64,000 bases of DNA from Candidatus Fermentibacterota bacterium (GCA_002748705.1 PDSZ01000019.1:21672-85671); one strand, 5' to 3'. Positions 14,360-23,568 are shown, counted from the stretch's first letter. Translations and numbers: made by a program. Notes: generated by a model not told the origin, from the sequence alone.

Positions 14360-17005
14360 TCAATGACCGGCGTCCAGCCAGTTGCTGCCTTTGCCGGTCT
14401 CCACTGTAAGGGGAACCTTAAGGGAAACGGCATTTTCCATCTCTTCCCTGAGAATTACCGCTGCTTTTTCATGTTCATCTTCAGGGCATGATATAACAAG
14501 TTCATCATGTACCTGCAGTACCAGTCCCGCGGCGGGAAGTTCCCCGGCAAGCCTTTCTGATACCCTTATCATGGCCATTTTGATAATGTCTGCAGCTGAA
14601 CCCTGCACCACAGTGTTCACCGCCGCCCTCTCCATCTGTTTTCTCCTTGTTCCGCCGGTTTCAGCCATTCCGCTGAACAGTCTCTTTCGACCCATTATGG
14701 TACGGACCTCACCGGTGGACTCTGCCTCACTTACTGTTCTGCAGTAAAAATCCCGCACCTCAGGGTAGGTTTCATAGTAGCGGCTTATTATACCTGAAGC
14801 CTGCCCTCTGGAGACAGAGAGCCGCTGTGAAAGCCCGTAGGGGCTGATTCCGTATATAATGGAGAAGTTTACCTCCTTGGACTTGCGCCTGTGATCCGGT
14901 TCCGCGTCACCGAAGAGGGCCTCAGAGGTCCTTGAGTGTATGTCCTCATTGTTTTTGTAGGCATCCCTCAGGGCTCCTTCACCGGCAAGATGGGCGAGGA
15001 TCCGCAGTTCTATCTGGGAATAGTCTGCTGTAACGAATACCTCTCCCCTGCCAGGGGGAATGAAGCTTCTGCGAATCTCACGGCCTCTGGCTGTTCTGAT
15101 GGGAATGTTCTGAAGGTTCGGATTGGATGAACTGAGTCTTCCAGTGGCAGCAACCGCCTGGTTGAAACTGGTGTGTATAAGTCCGGTGCAGGGATTGACA
15201 TATTCAGGGAGTTTCTGAACATAGGTGTTCTGCAGTTTGGAAAGTTCTCTGAAACTGATAAGTGTCTCAACAAAGGGATGGGCGTTCTTCAGGGCGTTAA
15301 GCACAGTCATACCTGTGGATCTTGCTCCGCCGGAAGTCTTTCTCACAGGCTCAAGCCCCAGAATATCAAACATTATTCTGGAGACCTGTGCAGGGCTGGC
15401 AAGATTTACTGATGTGCCTGCCTGATCGGCTCCCTGCTCCATAAGGGCGAAAATCTCTCTGCTGAGCCTGTCGCTTTCAGCTCTCAGTGCATTTCCGTCA
15501 AGGCCGATGCCCCTGGCCTCCATTTTGGTCAGCACCGCTGACAGCGGCAGTTCTATCTCCCTGTATACCCTGTTAAGAGAAGGGTCTTCCGCAAGTACCC
15601 GGTCAAGTTTGAATGAAAGCGCCAGTGTTGAGGCTGAATCGGTGCAGCAGTACCTGGCTATCTCCTCTGTAGGTGTATTGATAAGGGTTCCTGTACCTCC
15701 GGAAACCTCATCAAATGTATCCATTGTTTTGCCCAGCCATTGGGGAACCAGTTTTTTAAGTGAATGACTGCGTGAATCAGGTCGAATGAGATAGTCGGCG
15801 AGATATGGGTCTCCGCAGGGGGCAGGAAGGTCTATACCGTACCTCTCAAGCACTCTTGCGTCATACTTGGCATTCTGGGCGATAAAGCCTCTGGAACGAA
15901 CTGCGTTTTCCAGTTGTTTAAGGGCTTCAGCTGTGTTCAGAGAATTCCGGCAGCTGAAATACCGTCCCTGATTCGGCGATGCAGAAACAGAAAAACCGAT
16001 AAGCTCCGCAATGGAGGGATCTTTTGATGTTGTTTCAGTGTCAACGGAGAGAGGGCCGTTACCTTCCGGAATCAGTTCGGCAGGATCAGTTACCACAGTG
16101 GCAGTACAGCTGTACTTTTCTGCAACAGGCCGGTCATCTGCCAGTTTCACTCCAACCATCTCAGCAGCTTTTGCCAGAGAGAGTCTCTTCAGAATCGGCT
16201 TCAGAGCCTTACGGTCAGGCTCAGTTCCTGCAAGGTTCATGGAGAGTATTCTCTCAGGCAGCGGCCTGTCCAGCCTTGTGAGTTCAAGGCTGAGCATAAC
16301 TGCTTCCCTTGATTCCTCAAGTTTCTTTCTCAGTGAAGCAGATGAGATCCTTTCCATGTTTCTGTAGATGGAATCAATGGAGCCAAACTCTGCCAGAAGC
16401 GTCCTGGCACCTTTCTTACCTATTCCCTTTGCTCCGGGAATGTTATCGGATGAGTCACCCATAATTGCCAGAAACTCAGCCACCTGAGTGGAATCAACTC
16501 CAATGACTTCAGGAACATCACCCTTCCTTACCAGTGTACTGTCTGAACCGTAACGGCCTGGCCTGAGAACAGAAATATTGTCTGATACCAGCTGAAGCAG
16601 ATCCTTGTCAGGGGAAACCACAAGCACCGGTATCTCTGATTTTCGGGCAAGGCCTGCGATAATGTCATCTGCCTCAAGTCCCGGCTCTTCAATGTAGGGT
16701 ATGCCCATCAGTGGTATTATCTGCCTTGCAAGGTTTGTCTGTATTCTCAGGTCTTCAGGAGTTTCCGGCCGATTGGCTTTGTATTGGGAATAGATGTCAC
16801 TCCTGAAGGTCTTTGCAGGGGCATCACCGGCTGCTGCAATGATGCTTTTCGGGTACTCCGCTGATAGTCTGGATATCTCCGAAAGAAGGTGGCTCAATCC
16901 GCTGGTTATGGTGCCGTCAGCCCCTTTCAGAGGCCGCCTCATCATTGCGTAATGTCCCCTGTACAGTATTCCCAGGGTATCCACAAGTATCAGAAGTTTA
17001 TTCAT
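14360..17005 (-). CDS. polA: DNA polymerase I
   Basis: 881 residues carrying all three PolI activities. Residues 1-290 are the 5'-3' exonuclease (LVDTLGILYRGHYAM; EADDIIAGLA; GDSSDNIPG). A 3'-5' proofreading domain follows with the active DxE motif (SVDTETTSKDP) and NAKYDARVL. The polymerase domain has motif A DYSQIELRILAHL, motif B RRKSKEVNFSIIYG and motif C QVHDELV. Unlike many PolI enzymes with a dead proofreading site, the acidic residues are intact. Start ATG 17005 has GGAGG eight bases upstream and overlaps the GT9 stop by eight bases. It replaces RNA primers and fills repair gaps. Confidence 0.97.
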   Translation of the reverse strand: MNKLLILVDTLGILYRGHYAMMRRPLKGADGTITSGLSHLLSEISRLSAEYPKSIIAAAGDAPAKTFRSDIYSQYKANRPETPEDLRIQTNLARQIIPLMGIPYIEEPGLEADDIIAGLARKSEIPVLVVSPDKDLLQLVSDNISVLRPGRYGSDSTLVRKGDVPEVIGVDSTQVAEFLAIMGDSSDNIPGAKGIGKKGARTLLAEFGSIDSIYRNMERISSASLRKKLEESREAVMLSLELTRLDRPLPERILSMNLAGTEPDRKALKPILKRLSLAKAAEMVGVKLADDRPVAEKYSCTATVVTDPAELIPEGNGPLSVDTETTSKDPSIAELIGFSVSASPNQGRYFSCRNSLNTAEALKQLENAVRSRGFIAQNAKYDARVLERYGIDLPAPCGDPYLADYLIRPDSRSHSLKKLVPQWLGKTMDTFDEVSGGTGTLINTPTEEIARYCCTDSASTLALSFKLDRVLAEDPSLNRVYREIELPLSAVLTKMEARGIGLDGNALRAESDRLSREIFALMEQGADQAGTSVNLASPAQVSRIMFDILGLEPVRKTSGGARSTGMTVLNALKNAHPFVETLISFRELSKLQNTYVQKLPEYVNPCTGLIHTSFNQAVAATGRLSSSNPNLQNIPIRTARGREIRRSFIPPGRGEVFVTADYSQIELRILAHLAGEGALRDAYKNNEDIHSRTSEALFGDAEPDHRRKSKEVNFSIIYGISPYGLSQRLSVSRGQASGIISRYYETYPEVRDFYCRTVSEAESTGEVRTIMGRKRLFSGMAETGGTRRKQMERAAVNTVVQGSAADIIKMAMIRVSERLAGELPAAGLVLQVHDELVISCPEDEHEKAAVILREEMENAVSLKVPLTVETGKGSNWLDAGH

Positions 17006-17891
17006 CCTGCGCCCTCCTGACCATATCAGCAACCAGCCGGGGATCAATGACTTTGAAACACTCAGGCTCTTTCAGCGGACAGATCCTCTGAAAACATGGA
17101 CTGCATTCAACACTGCCGGTTACCGCAAGCACTTTGCCTCCGTTTTCCAGAGGAACGGTCCATGCAGGAGAAGTAGAACCGAATATGACCACTGTGGGTC
17201 TGCCTAGAAAAGCTGCAAGATGAACTCCGCCTGAATCGTTTCCAATCACTGCTGATGCTGAGAGAAGGTTCTCGCAAAGTTCTCTTAATGTCAGCCCTGT
17301 CTTTACCGCGGCTCCTGCCCTGCCGGCCTGTTCTTCAAGGTATTCCCTCTCTGAAACTGTTCCGTAGAATACACAGGGTTTCTCAAGCAATGAGGCAACC
17401 TCTGCAAACCCCTTCCACATTTTTGCTTCACCGTATCTGGCACCTGCGAAAACAGCAATGTGTTTTTCTCCTGCCCGGGTAAGCTGAGGTTTCTCAGGCA
17501 TTTCCGGAAGAGCATCCACTGCTTCAGCAATGGCATCATAGTGAAGAGAGTGGTGTCTTGTTCTGTCTTCCGGTATTCGTCTTACAGTTGTGAGAAGAGG
17601 TGTTCTGCCGTCTCCGGGAGTTCCGGTAATCTGCCTGATTCCAGCCCTCACCCCTGCCAGCGCAGAACTGAAAGATGAGGTAAGAAGAAGCAGCTTTTTG
17701 TATCTGTGACCGGAAGGGAGTTCAGGAAAGGTATGGACCTGACAGTTTGAAAAGACCATTCTGTACAGGGGAGCAACTCTCTTAACAGCCCAGATTCCAG
17801 CATCAGGATACCTGGAAATTATTCCGTTTACTGCAGGCAGTGCCATAATACCGTCACCGAGCCAGTTTGGAACCCTTACAAGGAGACTCAT
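16998..17891 (-). CDS. Glycosyltransferase family 9 (heptosyltransferase-like)
   Basis: 297 residues, GT-B fold. The N-terminus RVPNWLGDGIMALPAV and the C-terminal nucleotide-sugar site GNDSGGVHLAAFLGRPTVV with FGSTSPAWTVP closely follow ADP-heptose:LPS heptosyltransferase II. The late cysteine cluster CSPCFQRICPLKEPEC is also a feature of WaaF-type proteins. It probably adds a heptose or similar sugar to a lipopolysaccharide core at the inner face of the cytoplasmic membrane. ATG 17891 is the start that fits the family; it overlaps the stop of the next gene upstream. Confidence 0.88.
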   Translation of the reverse strand: MSLLVRVPNWLGDGIMALPAVNGIISRYPDAGIWAVKRVAPLYRMVFSNCQVHTFPELPSGHRYKKLLLLTSSFSSALAGVRAGIRQITGTPGDGRTPLLTTVRRIPEDRTRHHSLHYDAIAEAVDALPEMPEKPQLTRAGEKHIAVFAGARYGEAKMWKGFAEVASLLEKPCVFYGTVSEREYLEEQAGRAGAAVKTGLTLRELCENLLSASAVIGNDSGGVHLAAFLGRPTVVIFGSTSPAWTVPLENGGKVLAVTGSVECSPCFQRICPLKEPECFKVIDPRLVADMVRRAQDE

Positions 17892-18781
17892 TACCAGCCG
17901 CGCCGAATAAGCGAAGCCCACTGTTCAAGAAACTGACTCTCACCTCCGGCAGGTTCTCCGCCCCACCCCTGAAACACACCTTTTCGGTCAAGGCCTACCA
18001 CAGGTACTCCAAGAGCTCTGGAATGCACCCACAAATACCGGTCAGTGGTTACAACAGCAGAAGCTCCTGAGACAACAGCAGCAAAGAGTGAATGGTCTGT
18101 CTCCGGAGGAATACTGGAGGCCTTTCCGTCAGCCAGAACTATCTTCAGAGGTATTTCAGCCTTTTTTCTGTCCAGTATTGAGGCTGCTGCCTCTGTTGCA
18201 AGTATGTAGGGAAGTGTTTTGTGTGAAATCGGAGAAAGAATGGAAGATGCCTTTTCAGAGAGTACCTGTGGAGGCTCCGGCTTCCAGTCTTCAGGATACT
18301 TCAGCCCCAGAATGCCAGTCATTGTTCTGACCGCGTCAGGAAAAGGATCGCCTTCGGTTTTTACATGAATGTTTACCGCTGAATGTGCCGACACAGAAAC
18401 ACATGCCCTTGGAGTACACTTCTCAACGAACCTGAGAAGATCATCACATGGTTCAGATGCAAACATGAGAACACCAGGTTCAATCTGCGGTTCTGTTACT
18501 GAAGAGTCTGATCCCCACATGTGGATTTCAGGCAGCCATGGAAGAAACTCAGCAAGTTGAGCATAGTCTTTTCGAATAACCAGATGAACCGGTAAATTCG
18601 GGAACGATTCCTGAAGGGCGCGGGTCATGTAAATAGCTGACCAGCTTCCTGAAACATCAGGAGAGGCAAAAACCCCTACAGCTTCCGGCTTGAGTATGTC
18701 TCCAGGGAATTTGAAAGGCGCCCAGTTGGATCTGACCTTTGATTCCCGTCTGCCTCCAAATAGCTTTCTGAAGAATTTCAC
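17891..18781 (-). CDS. Diverged GT9-like protein
   Basis: 296 residues starting with GTG that overlaps the upstream TPR stop (GTGA). The overall layout is that of a heptosyltransferase: an N-terminal strand and helix (VGVFASPDVSGSWSAIYMTR), then PVHLVIRKDY, then a C-terminal nucleotide-binding half (AAVVSGASAVVTTDRYLWVHSRALGVPVVGL). The usual GxxDSGxxH site is altered to a TTDRYLWVHS form, so sugar transfer may be lost or changed. Its place directly before the true GT9 gene suggests a paralogue acting with it. No signal peptide or membrane segment is visible. Confidence 0.6.
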   Translation of the reverse strand: MKFFRKLFGGRRESKVRSNWAPFKFPGDILKPEAVGVFASPDVSGSWSAIYMTRALQESFPNLPVHLVIRKDYAQLAEFLPWLPEIHMWGSDSSVTEPQIEPGVLMFASEPCDDLLRFVEKCTPRACVSVSAHSAVNIHVKTEGDPFPDAVRTMTGILGLKYPEDWKPEPPQVLSEKASSILSPISHKTLPYILATEAAASILDRKKAEIPLKIVLADGKASSIPPETDHSLFAAVVSGASAVVTTDRYLWVHSRALGVPVVGLDRKGVFQGWGGEPAGGESQFLEQWASLIRRGW

Positions 18782-19455
18782 TGCTCAAAACCTTTCATCA
18801 GTGCATCTGCAATGTCTGCTGCAGCACTGCTGGAACTGTTTATGGCTCCCAGTACCCTGAATGACTCAGAATACCTGCCTGATATGTGAAGGCAGAGCCC
18901 GTACATAACAGGTGCCAGCGCATCAGAAGGGTACTGCTCAACAAGCAGACCGGAAAGCATCAGAGCGCTGCTGCTGTCACCAATGTTCAAATATGCGGAG
19001 CACAGGTCAAGGGCACTCCAGAACTTTTCTCTTGCTGTGGTTCCGTATTCGACTGAAAGCAGAAGGTGTTCAACAGCTTCTGCGCCTTTTCCTGCGAAAA
19101 GTTCAGAGAGACCCAGGGAGCGGTATTTAAGCCAGTTGCTTCCTGCTTTTTCTGAAACAGCCGCAAGACCGGCAACTGCTTCAGCGGAAAACCCGCAGCT
19201 CCATGCAGCCCTTGCCATCCAGAAGTCTGTCATTGAACTATCTGCTGAAAATGGCTCAAGCTCGGTTATAAGAAGAAGGGCACGATCAACATGGCCTGCA
19301 TAGAGAGCTTCTTCAAGTAGCCTTCCTGCAACCCTGACCTGACCAGCCTGGTTGCCCTGTTCTGCCCAGGCTGCTCCGGCTTCCGCAAGTGATCCTGCAT
19401 TCTCAAGGTCCAGCGGCGCGAAGAGAGAGAGGCAGACAAAGAGAATACTGCTCAC
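18778..19455 (-). CDS. TPR-like exported protein
   Basis: 225 residues beginning with a short signal-like stretch (SSILFVCLSLFAP), followed by helical pairs typical of TPR solenoids (ALLLITELEPFSADSS, LLLSVEYGTTAREKFW, VMYGLCLHISGRYSESF). It starts with GTG overlapping the upstream stop. It is probably a periplasmic scaffold; the partner is unknown. It sits between the CDP-alcohol phosphatidyltransferase and the GT9-like gene in one tightly packed run. Confidence 0.65.
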   Translation of the reverse strand: MSSILFVCLSLFAPLDLENAGSLAEAGAAWAEQGNQAGQVRVAGRLLEEALYAGHVDRALLLITELEPFSADSSMTDFWMARAAWSCGFSAEAVAGLAAVSEKAGSNWLKYRSLGLSELFAGKGAEAVEHLLLSVEYGTTAREKFWSALDLCSAYLNIGDSSSALMLSGLLVEQYPSDALAPVMYGLCLHISGRYSESFRVLGAINSSSSAAADIADALMKGFEQ

Positions 19456-20081
19456 CCCAGATACCTCTGAATAAGCCTTCTGGAAAGCCTGAAGTAGCTT
19501 GCTATTCCTATCACGGCAGCTATAGGTGTGAGTATTGCCGTTGCATGGGAAACCTTAATAAAGATACTCTTGTCTGAAAAGGCAAGGCTTCCACAGGAAG
19601 CAACAACAAGAACATAACTCAGTATTACAGTGAGTCTCTCGCTGGTGGTAATTGCCACCACAGGTATGCGAATACTCCATGATACAAGCAGAAGCCCCAG
19701 AACAACAATGATGTGATACCAGGCGGTAATAAGCGCAAACTCATGTGTGATTGCTGAAAGCCTTGCAAGCATGATAAGCATAACTGAAAGGAAGAGCTTG
19801 TCAGCAAGCATATCCAGAGTTTTTCCAGGAGTTGAGACAACCTTGAGCCGCCTTGCAAGCCACCCGTCGGCATAATCACTTGCCGCGCATACCAGAGCAG
19901 TCCAGAACATCACATGATAGCTGCCCTGCCATCCTGATATTACACAGAACGGTAAAAGGATTATTCTGAGCCAGGAGACAATTGCCGGTTTAAGAGGCAG
20001 TTTTTCCTGTGCGTCCCTTATCATCTTTATGGCTGCTCTGAGCTGTTCCTGCTGTCTCTGCTTCTCCTCAACGAACTTCAA
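19452..20081 (-). CDS. CDP-alcohol phosphatidyltransferase
   Basis: 209-residue membrane enzyme. The family signature D-x2-DG-x2-AR-x8-G-x3-D-x3-D is complete: DYADGWLARRLKVVSTPGKT followed by LDMLADK. About five or six membrane helices surround it. Such enzymes move a phosphatidyl group from CDP-diacylglycerol to an alcohol, most often glycerol 3-phosphate (PgsA) or an inositol phosphate. The N-terminal 40 residues are charged and probably cytoplasmic. The start is TTG 20081 with GGAGG nine bases upstream; it overlaps the gene before it by 14 bases. The exact alcohol substrate is not decidable from sequence. Confidence 0.85.
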   Translation of the reverse strand: MKFVEEKQRQQEQLRAAIKMIRDAQEKLPLKPAIVSWLRIILLPFCVISGWQGSYHVMFWTALVCAASDYADGWLARRLKVVSTPGKTLDMLADKLFLSVMLIMLARLSAITHEFALITAWYHIIVVLGLLLVSWSIRIPVVAITTSERLTVILSYVLVVASCGSLAFSDKSIFIKVSHATAILTPIAAVIGIASYFRLSRRLIQRYLG

Positions 20082-20538
20082 GGTGAATATCCTCCAGCAT
20101 TGATAAAGGCAGGTAATTCAGGGTATCAGGAATGCCTTCAAGGAACCGGAAAAGTCTGGCCATATCTCCGGCGGTAACAGGCTCATCAGGATGAAAGAGT
20201 CCGTCTGTTCTGGGCACCATCCAGCCCAGGCGGCATACCACAGCACAGTTGTCTTCCAGGGGTACTCCTTTCATGTCTGCAGGCGCATCGTCTGTCACTG
20301 AAGCCTGAGACAGAAGCTGATACCGGAAGTTCCAGGCAATAGCAGAGAGTAAATCTCTCCGTGTTGCAGGAGGGTCATTCACAGTTGACCAGAGAAGAAA
20401 AGCCTGTTCAATCCTCCCTGAAGCAACCAGTTCAAGAACAGGGGAAACGGCGGAAACCGATGCTGAATGCCCTGAGAGAATCTGCCAGGGTCTTTCTGCA
20501 GCAGGCTGCTGAATTATCAGAAGCAGAAGCAGAAACAT
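20068..20538 (-). CDS. Small exported protein with SLH-like motif
   Basis: 156 residues: a signal peptide (MFLLLLLIIQQPA), a helical middle, and near residues 105-135 the segment LGWMVPRTDGLFHPDEPVTA, which resembles a single S-layer-homology motif (dGtFrPdepvTraE). SLH motifs bind cell-wall polymers, so an envelope role is plausible. ATG 20538 lies only ten bases after the CCA end of a tRNA gene and has no Shine-Dalgarno sequence; the intervening bases are mostly T. The frame stays open through the tRNA, but that extension is certainly not protein. Confidence 0.6.
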   Translation of the reverse strand: MFLLLLLIIQQPAAERPWQILSGHSASVSAVSPVLELVASGRIEQAFLLWSTVNDPPATRRDLLSAIAWNFRYQLLSQASVTDDAPADMKGVPLEDNCAVVCRLGWMVPRTDGLFHPDEPVTAGDMARLFRFLEGIPDTLNYLPLSMLEDIHLEVR

Positions 20539-20548
20539 GATTAAAAAA

Positions 20549-20624
20549 TGGAGCGGGTAACGGGGATCGAACCCGCGACATTCAGCTTGGGAAGCTGACA
20601 CTCTGCCAACTGAGTTATACCCGC
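20549..20624 (-). tRNA. tRNA-Gly (anticodon CCC)
   Basis: A complete cloverleaf reads on the minus strand: acceptor GCGGGTA/TACCCGC with discriminator T and encoded CCA, D arm ACTC...GAGT, anticodon stem TCAGC/GCTGA around loop TTCCCAA, and T arm GCGGG-TTCGATC-CCCGT. Anticodon CCC reads GGG glycine codons. It is placed eight bases after the dapF stop and ten bases before the next protein start, inside a co-oriented run. Confidence 0.95.
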
Positions 20625-20632
20625 TCTGTTCA

Positions 20633-21433
20633 TCAGGAGAATAGCTCCCCCTGGTACACAACTTTTGCCTGACCCTGCAGCCACCAGCCGCGGTCATCGC
20701 AACTGACGGTAAGGATCAGACCGCTTCTTACTTCAATTCTAACAGGCAGATTAACAAAAGAAAACCTCTCAGAAGCAATAAGAGCAACGGCCACTGCCCC
20801 TGTGCCGCAGGCAAGGGTTTCCCCTTCAACGCCTCTCTCGAAGGTTCTCATCATCACAGGATTCTGATTGTTGAGCTGCACCCAGTTGGCGTTGGCCCCT
20901 GCTGAAAAACTGTTGTGATGCCGAACAAGGGATGCGTATTTTTCAAATGAACCGTCTTCCAGGTCATCTGTGAAAATCACTGCATGGGGAACTCCTGTGT
21001 CTGCATAACCTGTCTGAAAGGTTCTGTCTCCTGCCTGAAGAGGTTGTTCAATGTAATGCAGTACAGGTTCAGTCATCCAGATTCGGGCTTCAGAATCACC
21101 TGTAACCAGCCCTCTGTGAAGGCCGGCATCGCTTCTGAAACTGAACTCACTGCCTCTCTTCGTAACACCCAGCATGTCAGAGAACCTGCATATGCACCTT
21201 GCGCCGTTGCCGCACATGTCCGCAGCGCCGCCGTCAGAATTATAGTACTTCATTCTGAACGCGCTGCCTTCGCTGTCGGTACGGAGTTCAATCAGGCCGT
21301 CTGCCCCTATTGAAAGCCCCCTTTGACAGACAGATGCTATTCTATCAGCGGTCAGTACACTGTTCAGCTCTCCGTTCCTGTTGTCTACCATGACAAAATC
21401 GTTGCCAGCGCCGCTCATCTTCCAGAACTTCAC
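20633..21433 (-). CDS. dapF: Diaminopimelate epimerase
   Basis: Converts LL- to meso-diaminopimelate for lysine and peptidoglycan, using two cysteines and no cofactor. The 266-residue length is normal. The first catalytic Cys lies in MCGNGARCICRF and the second in LACGTGAVAVA; the N-terminus KMSGAGNDFVMVDN is the family signature. Start is GTG 21433, overlapping the stop of the STT3-like gene (GTGA). The tRNA-Gly follows the stop at once. This supports meso-DAP peptidoglycan in the host. Confidence 0.96.
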   Translation of the reverse strand: MKFWKMSGAGNDFVMVDNRNGELNSVLTADRIASVCQRGLSIGADGLIELRTDSEGSAFRMKYYNSDGGAADMCGNGARCICRFSDMLGVTKRGSEFSFRSDAGLHRGLVTGDSEARIWMTEPVLHYIEQPLQAGDRTFQTGYADTGVPHAVIFTDDLEDGSFEKYASLVRHHNSFSAGANANWVQLNNQNPVMMRTFERGVEGETLACGTGAVAVALIASERFSFVNLPVRIEVRSGLILTVSCDDRGWWLQGQAKVVYQGELFS

Positions 21434-23568
21434 AGTCCCTGCCTTCCCATACCATCAAGAATATTCCGGTGATATTCGGCTCTTCTGTGAAGCCCTGCGT
21501 CACGAAGAAGCCTTATCAGATCAAGTCTCAGCTGGGGATCAGGACCCCAGGCATCAAGCCAGGTCTCAAAATCCTCAGCGAGAAAGATTATATCATAATT
21601 GCCTGAAAGGTACGAAGTGAGAAGCCTCTGCAGCATCTCAACCGATGCATCTCCAGGAACTTCCTCAGGTGAGCCTGCAAAGAGCAGCAATGCGGCAGAC
21701 AGCTTTTCAGAACTGTTTTCCTCAATGCCGCTGTTGGCAAGATAGAGACCGGTTTCAACAGGATTGAACAATGCAGCAAAAGCCATTTCACCGGTTGAGA
21801 TAAAAGGTCCGTATCGCCTCTCCCAGAGCACTTCTCTTGCAAGAGATACACCTTTCGGGCCGTCCAGCTCAAATACCCTCAGGGATGGCCCCTGCCATAC
21901 CGGCACCAGCCTCTCAAGGGATTCAGGATAGTAATGAAGTCTTACAGCCAGAGAACCGTCAGGCACTTCCCTCAGCCCTGCAAGATAGATGAGCCCAGCA
22001 GAGGATCTGTCAAAGATGAAGTCAGCCTGATAAACAAGATATCGGGCTCCTTTCTCTTCCATGAAGCTGACCATTTCTTCTTCTGAACCGTACATCAGCC
22101 TGGCAAAGGAGATAATGGTTTCTCTGTTGCCTTTGTTCTCAAAGAAGGTGTGGGTAACAGCAGGAGTTTCTGCGTATGCAGTCAGAAGCCCTGAAATGTG
22201 CCAGAAGGAGAGAACCGTTCCATCTGTTTCAGAAGCCCACTGAAGAAAACTGTCAAGTTCATCATCTCCAAGAAGGGATGACTGGTATTCAATACTGAGC
22301 CCTGCAGAGGAGAGAAGCGCAGCATACTCGGGAGCCATCATGCTCTGAACTCCGAGAAGCGCCGCTGCAGAAGAGATGAGCAATTTGTTCCGCCAGAAAG
22401 CAGAGACAATAAGCGGTATGGCTGCCACTGCCAGAAGAACATGAAGTCTGTCAAAAAGAAGGTATCCTGCAAGAGAAACAGGCAGAGCCCAGTACAGCAG
22501 TGTTCCATTCAGGATTTTTCGAAACCTTTTCCAGCCCAGAGCTGCCGCCGGTATCACAGGCAGAAAGAGAAGAAGCATCTGCCCCGGAGATGGACTGGTA
22601 TAGCCGCTTACCCAGAAAAGTCTGGCATCATTGGAGAGCATGGATGGGTCTTCAGGATGGCTGAAAAGAAATCTGAACTTGGCCAGAATAACTGCTGTAA
22701 CATGCCCTGTGGCACCGGAACCGGAAAGAAATAATGCACAGGCTGCCGCAGCTGAACCTGTCCATCGAATGACTTTTCCACCGGTGAAGGCTCCTGCTGC
22801 AGAGAAAACCGCAAGGACTGTTGCCGGTGAGTACAAAGCGCCGTCATGCCTCATGTGGGTGAGGAGCAGCGAAGCGGTTACCTGGGCTGCTGCATAGGGA
22901 AGAGTGAGGTGTTTTCCAGGTCTTTTGAAAAGCATCCACAGAAAAAGACCTGTGGCAATGAATCCGGTTACCTTCCAGGCTGCCAGAGCCATGAAGAAAA
23001 GAACTGCCCCTGTAATTCCCGCAAAGTATTTTCGTCTGGTTCCTGCAGAAATATCTGCAAACATGAGAGAGGAAAAAATCAGAGGAAGAGCGACAGTTTC
23101 CCTGTAGAGACTCTCACCTCTGGTTCTCAGCAGGGCAGGAAGAAAAACAGCATAGAGCAGTGCGGCAAAAAATGATTCTCCAGAGGAAAAACCTGTTTTC
23201 TTCATCCAGAAGAAGAGTACAGGAACCAGAAGCAGCGGAAACCCCCGGCAGAAAAAGGTAAGGAAACTGTTAAGATCACCGCCTGTTATGCGGTGAATAC
23301 CTCCTGCAATGTATTCTTCGAAGATTGAGTTCTCACCGGTGTTCATTCCATATGGGCGCATTACCAGTGAATCCACCTCAGGTATTCCCTGACCTGATGA
23401 GACCATTTCAGTGTATCTGAGAGCCTGTGTGGTTTCTCCCTGCATTCTATCCGGAGGCGGAAGAACAGCAGTTGCGAAAACTGTGCGGAAAACGAATCCT
23501 CCTGCTGTTATCAGCAAGAGAATCAGCAGTGTTTTTAAATGGGTTTTTCCCTCAGCCGATGCGCGCAT
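21430..23568 (-). CDS. STT3-like GT-C membrane glycosyltransferase
   Basis: 712 residues: roughly 11-13 membrane helices to about residue 430, then a soluble domain. The order of features follows oligosaccharyltransferase STT3/AglB/PglB. A first periplasmic loop ends in VDSLVMRPYG, and a Glu-bearing loop RGESLYRETVALPL lies where STT3 has its DxE/SxxxE site. The soluble domain opens DGTVLSFWHISGLLTAY, then ...NKGNRETIISFARLMYGSEE and GARYLVYQ. The family acceptor motif WWDYG reads FWHIS, so asparagine acceptor binding is probably altered. It may transfer a lipid-linked glycan to protein or another acceptor. A YfhO-type membrane protein is a less good alternative. Confidence 0.6.
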   Translation of the reverse strand: MRASAEGKTHLKTLLILLLITAGGFVFRTVFATAVLPPPDRMQGETTQALRYTEMVSSGQGIPEVDSLVMRPYGMNTGENSIFEEYIAGGIHRITGGDLNSFLTFFCRGFPLLLVPVLFFWMKKTGFSSGESFFAALLYAVFLPALLRTRGESLYRETVALPLIFSSLMFADISAGTRRKYFAGITGAVLFFMALAAWKVTGFIATGLFLWMLFKRPGKHLTLPYAAAQVTASLLLTHMRHDGALYSPATVLAVFSAAGAFTGGKVIRWTGSAAAACALFLSGSGATGHVTAVILAKFRFLFSHPEDPSMLSNDARLFWVSGYTSPSPGQMLLLFLPVIPAAALGWKRFRKILNGTLLYWALPVSLAGYLLFDRLHVLLAVAAIPLIVSAFWRNKLLISSAAALLGVQSMMAPEYAALLSSAGLSIEYQSSLLGDDELDSFLQWASETDGTVLSFWHISGLLTAYAETPAVTHTFFENKGNRETIISFARLMYGSEEEMVSFMEEKGARYLVYQADFIFDRSSAGLIYLAGLREVPDGSLAVRLHYYPESLERLVPVWQGPSLRVFELDGPKGVSLAREVLWERRYGPFISTGEMAFAALFNPVETGLYLANSGIEENSSEKLSAALLLFAGSPEEVPGDASVEMLQRLLTSYLSGNYDIIFLAEDFETWLDAWGPDPQLRLDLIRLLRDAGLHRRAEYHRNILDGMGRQGL

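Noticed and set aside
13024..14433. Longer start for the sulfatase-like gene
   Set aside because: The extra 29 residues overlap the polA 3' end and lack a signal; ATG 14346 opens a proper lipoprotein signal.
20539..20697. Upstream extension of the SLH-like protein in frame
   Set aside because: It would translate through the tRNA-Gly gene; the hydrophobic signal peptide begins at ATG 20538.
22441..23175. Plus-strand reading frames opposite the STT3-like gene
   Set aside because: They are low-complexity, Lys/Cys-rich and mirror the codon pattern of the membrane gene on the other strand.
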